37,252 bases of DNA from JBBTVO01 sp038058335 (GTDB taxonomy: Bacteria; Patescibacteriota; Microgenomatia; Levybacterales; UBA12049): the NCBI GenBank assembly GCA_038058335.1, contig JBBUBI010000028.1, positions 1 to 37,252 on the forward strand. Reading direction: 5' to 3'. The translations under genes were made by a program, and so were the position numbers. Under the pieces are notes generated by a model. That model was not told where the DNA came from and did no database searches. It saw only the letters and a list, made by a program, of their open reading frames with translations. Shown here piece by piece: positions 36,257 to 37,252 of this stretch (the first letter of the stretch is position 1; every line of letters starts with the position of its first letter).

Positions 36257-36581
36257 GAAAAGACAAAAGACAGTAGAGGATCTTTTCAAAAACAGTTTTT
36301 TCAAACAATCAGCAGGCGAAGGCGCAAAGCAGGTAAGACTTAATTTGGATGAAATTGACGAAAGTATTAAAAAAGCTGCGCCTGAATTTCCAATTGATAA
36401 GATCAATAGAGTTGATTTGGCAATACTGAGACTTGCGGTATTTGAACTTATGATTGAAAAAAAAGAACCTCCAAAGGTAATCGTCGATGAAGCAATCGAA
36501 CTTGCCAAGGAATACGGCGGAGACAAAAGTCCTGGATTTGTAAATGGCGCATTGGGCAAAATAGTAGGAAATTTAAAATGA
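36228..36581 (+). CDS. nusB: Transcription antitermination factor NusB
   Basis: 117 residues, somewhat shorter than the ~140 of most NusB. It starts within the end of rpmF. Typical features: the early QKTVEDLFKNSF helix, PIDKINRVDLAILRLAVFEL, and PPKVIVDEAIELAKEYGGDK followed by FVNGALGKIV. NusB with NusE (S10) binds boxA RNA in rRNA antitermination complexes. The N-terminal region, where the first helix and RNA contact lie, is the shortened part. Confidence 0.95.
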   Translation: MKNPLDPRHKKRQKTVEDLFKNSFFKQSAGEGAKQVRLNLDEIDESIKKAAPEFPIDKINRVDLAILRLAVFELMIEKKEPPKVIVDEAIELAKEYGGDKSPGFVNGALGKIVGNLK

Positions 36582-36605
36582 TCCTTCGACCTTGCTCAGG
36601 ATCAT
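36578..36605. repeat. REP-like palindrome between nusB and rnc
   Basis: ATGATCCT (36578-36585) and AGGATCAT (36598-36605) form an 8-bp stem around TCGACCTTGCTC. The CCTTCGAC..GCTCAGG core is a common type of intergenic repeat in bacterial genomes. Partial relatives lie near 15060-15090 (CCCTGAGCAAAGTGAA) and 3265 (CTTGAGCGAAC). No U-run. Confidence 0.5.
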
Positions 36606-36623
36606 AGTGAGCTAATCGAATCT

Positions 36624-37252
36624 ATGACTAAACTACCTGATTTTAAAAATAAAGATCTTTTTGAACAGGCTTTTATACACAGATCTTATCTTAATGAGAC
36701 AAAAGAAGCACTTTCTTCAAATGAAAGGCTTGAGTTTCTGGGAGACAGCGTTCTTTCATTTGTAGTTTCTAAATATTTATATTCAAAATATCCAAATTTT
36801 GACGAAGGCATTCTGACCAATCTACGCGCAACTCTCGTAAACACAATCACGCTTGCTCAAGTCGCCAGAGAGCTTAATCTGGGCGATCTCCTTAAGCTCT
36901 CAAAAGGCGAAGAGGAGTCAAAAGGAAGAGAAAATACAAGCCTTCTCGCTGACTCGTTTGAAGCATTTATAGGCGCTTTGTTTTTGGATCAGGGAGCCGA
37001 GGCGGTATCAGATTTCTTAACCGCCGTACTTCTTCCCAAAGCAGAGTTTTTTCTGTCAAAAAAGGCCTTGAAGGATTCAAAAAGTCTGCTTCAGGAATCA
37101 ATACAAGCCAAAAATCAAACCTCACCCGTTTATAAAGTCATTAAGGAGGAAGGACCACCTCACAAGAAGCTATTTACTGTAGGCGCGTATCTTGACGGAA
37201 AATTGCTGGGACAGGGAACAGGCAAGTCAAAACAAGAAGCTGAAAAAGTCGC
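36624..37252 (+). CDS. rnc: Ribonuclease III (partial, 3' end outside window)
   Basis: 209 codons are seen from ATG 36624 to the window edge. The RNase III signature NERLEFLGDSVLSFV is at 33-47, with the metal-binding residues in ERLEFLGD and LLADSFEAFIGALFLDQG (about 109-126). A double-stranded RNA-binding domain begins at ~150 (SKSLLQESIQAKNQTSPVYK ... GQGTGKSKQEAEKVA) and is nearly complete. It cleaves double-stranded RNA in rRNA processing. It follows nusB by 42 bp, with the REP-like palindrome between. Confidence 0.96.
   Translation, partial: MTKLPDFKNKDLFEQAFIHRSYLNETKEALSSNERLEFLGDSVLSFVVSKYLYSKYPNFDEGILTNLRATLVNTITLAQVARELNLGDLLKLSKGEEESKGRENTSLLADSFEAFIGALFLDQGAEAVSDFLTAVLLPKAEFFLSKKALKDSKSLLQESIQAKNQTSPVYKVIKEEGPPHKKLFTVGAYLDGKLLGQGTGKSKQEAEKV

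Noticed and set aside
36059..36559. 166-codon minus-strand frame over rpmF and nusB
   Set aside because: Antisense to two clear housekeeping genes; no start signal.
1..37252. Alternative genetic code (UGA as Gly)
   Set aside because: TGA ends several genes in the normal way and no conserved frame is interrupted by TGA; the only odd stop is a TAA in one gene.
1..37252. CRISPR array, transposase, integrase or prophage genes
   Set aside because: No regular spaced repeats, no DDE, Tyr or Ser recombinase motifs and no phage structural genes were seen; the only tandem repeat is the pilin duplication.

Overview
This window looks like a chromosomal segment of a Candidate Phyla Radiation (Patescibacteria) bacterium, most likely of the Microgenomates group. 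That is inference from its style: AT-rich DNA, compact genes, slimmed-down housekeeping proteins (a threonyl-tRNA synthetase without TGS/editing regions, a trigger factor without the PPIase domain, a PheT without the EMAP/tRNA-binding insert), a long type IV pilus operon, and many genes whose -10 box lies only 6-9 nt before the start codon, as expected of leaderless mRNAs. TGA is used as a normal stop (for example in nusB) and no coding frame is broken by TGA, so the UGA=Gly code of Gracilibacteria/Absconditabacteria does not apply.

Layout. 1-2.7 kb (minus strand): a CcdA-thioredoxin fusion of DipZ type running off the left edge, a second membrane-anchored thioredoxin, and a small membrane protein paired with an HTH regulator. 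2.8-12.9 kb (plus): an unknown protein, then pilB, pilC, four minor prepilin-like genes (one of 968 residues), a bitopic unknown, and two tandemly duplicated major-pilin units with duplicated promoters; the accessory gene is intact after the first pilin and broken after the second. 12.9-14.9 kb (minus): a secreted SNase/excalibur nuclease and a lamin-tail surface protein with a Pro/Thr stalk. 14.9-15.5 kb (minus): five tRNA genes (Leu, Leu, Val, Phe, Gly). 15.6-19.8 kb: two paralogous secreted lysozyme-like proteins, a Leu tRNA, a group of small membrane/secreted proteins including a Cys-rich one, an XRE regulator, a DUF3800 protein, and two compact promoter-plus-terminator units that look like very short RNAs.

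19.9-37.3 kb is mostly information processing: trigger factor, two unknowns, a strange tRNA locus in which a complete Val tRNA is nested inside another tRNA gene, then a small membrane protein-thrS-infC-rpmI-rplT, an attenuator with a Phe-rich leader peptide, a 62-residue ORF, pheS-pheT, a class A penicillin-binding protein (minus), tyrS, a 36-residue membrane peptide, recG, an HD-domain hydrolase with an in-frame TAA, rpmF-nusB and rnc (running off the right edge).

The two strongest leads are the trp-type attenuator at 26037-26190 (leaderless 14-residue peptide with five Phe codons and four alternating complementary octamers) and the tRNA-within-tRNA locus at 23114-23314. Further leads are the mosaic pilin duplication, the pervasive leaderless architecture, the stop codon in the HD gene, and the domain-reduced synthetases. 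All assignments come from reading the sequence and from knowledge of the families; no searches were run.
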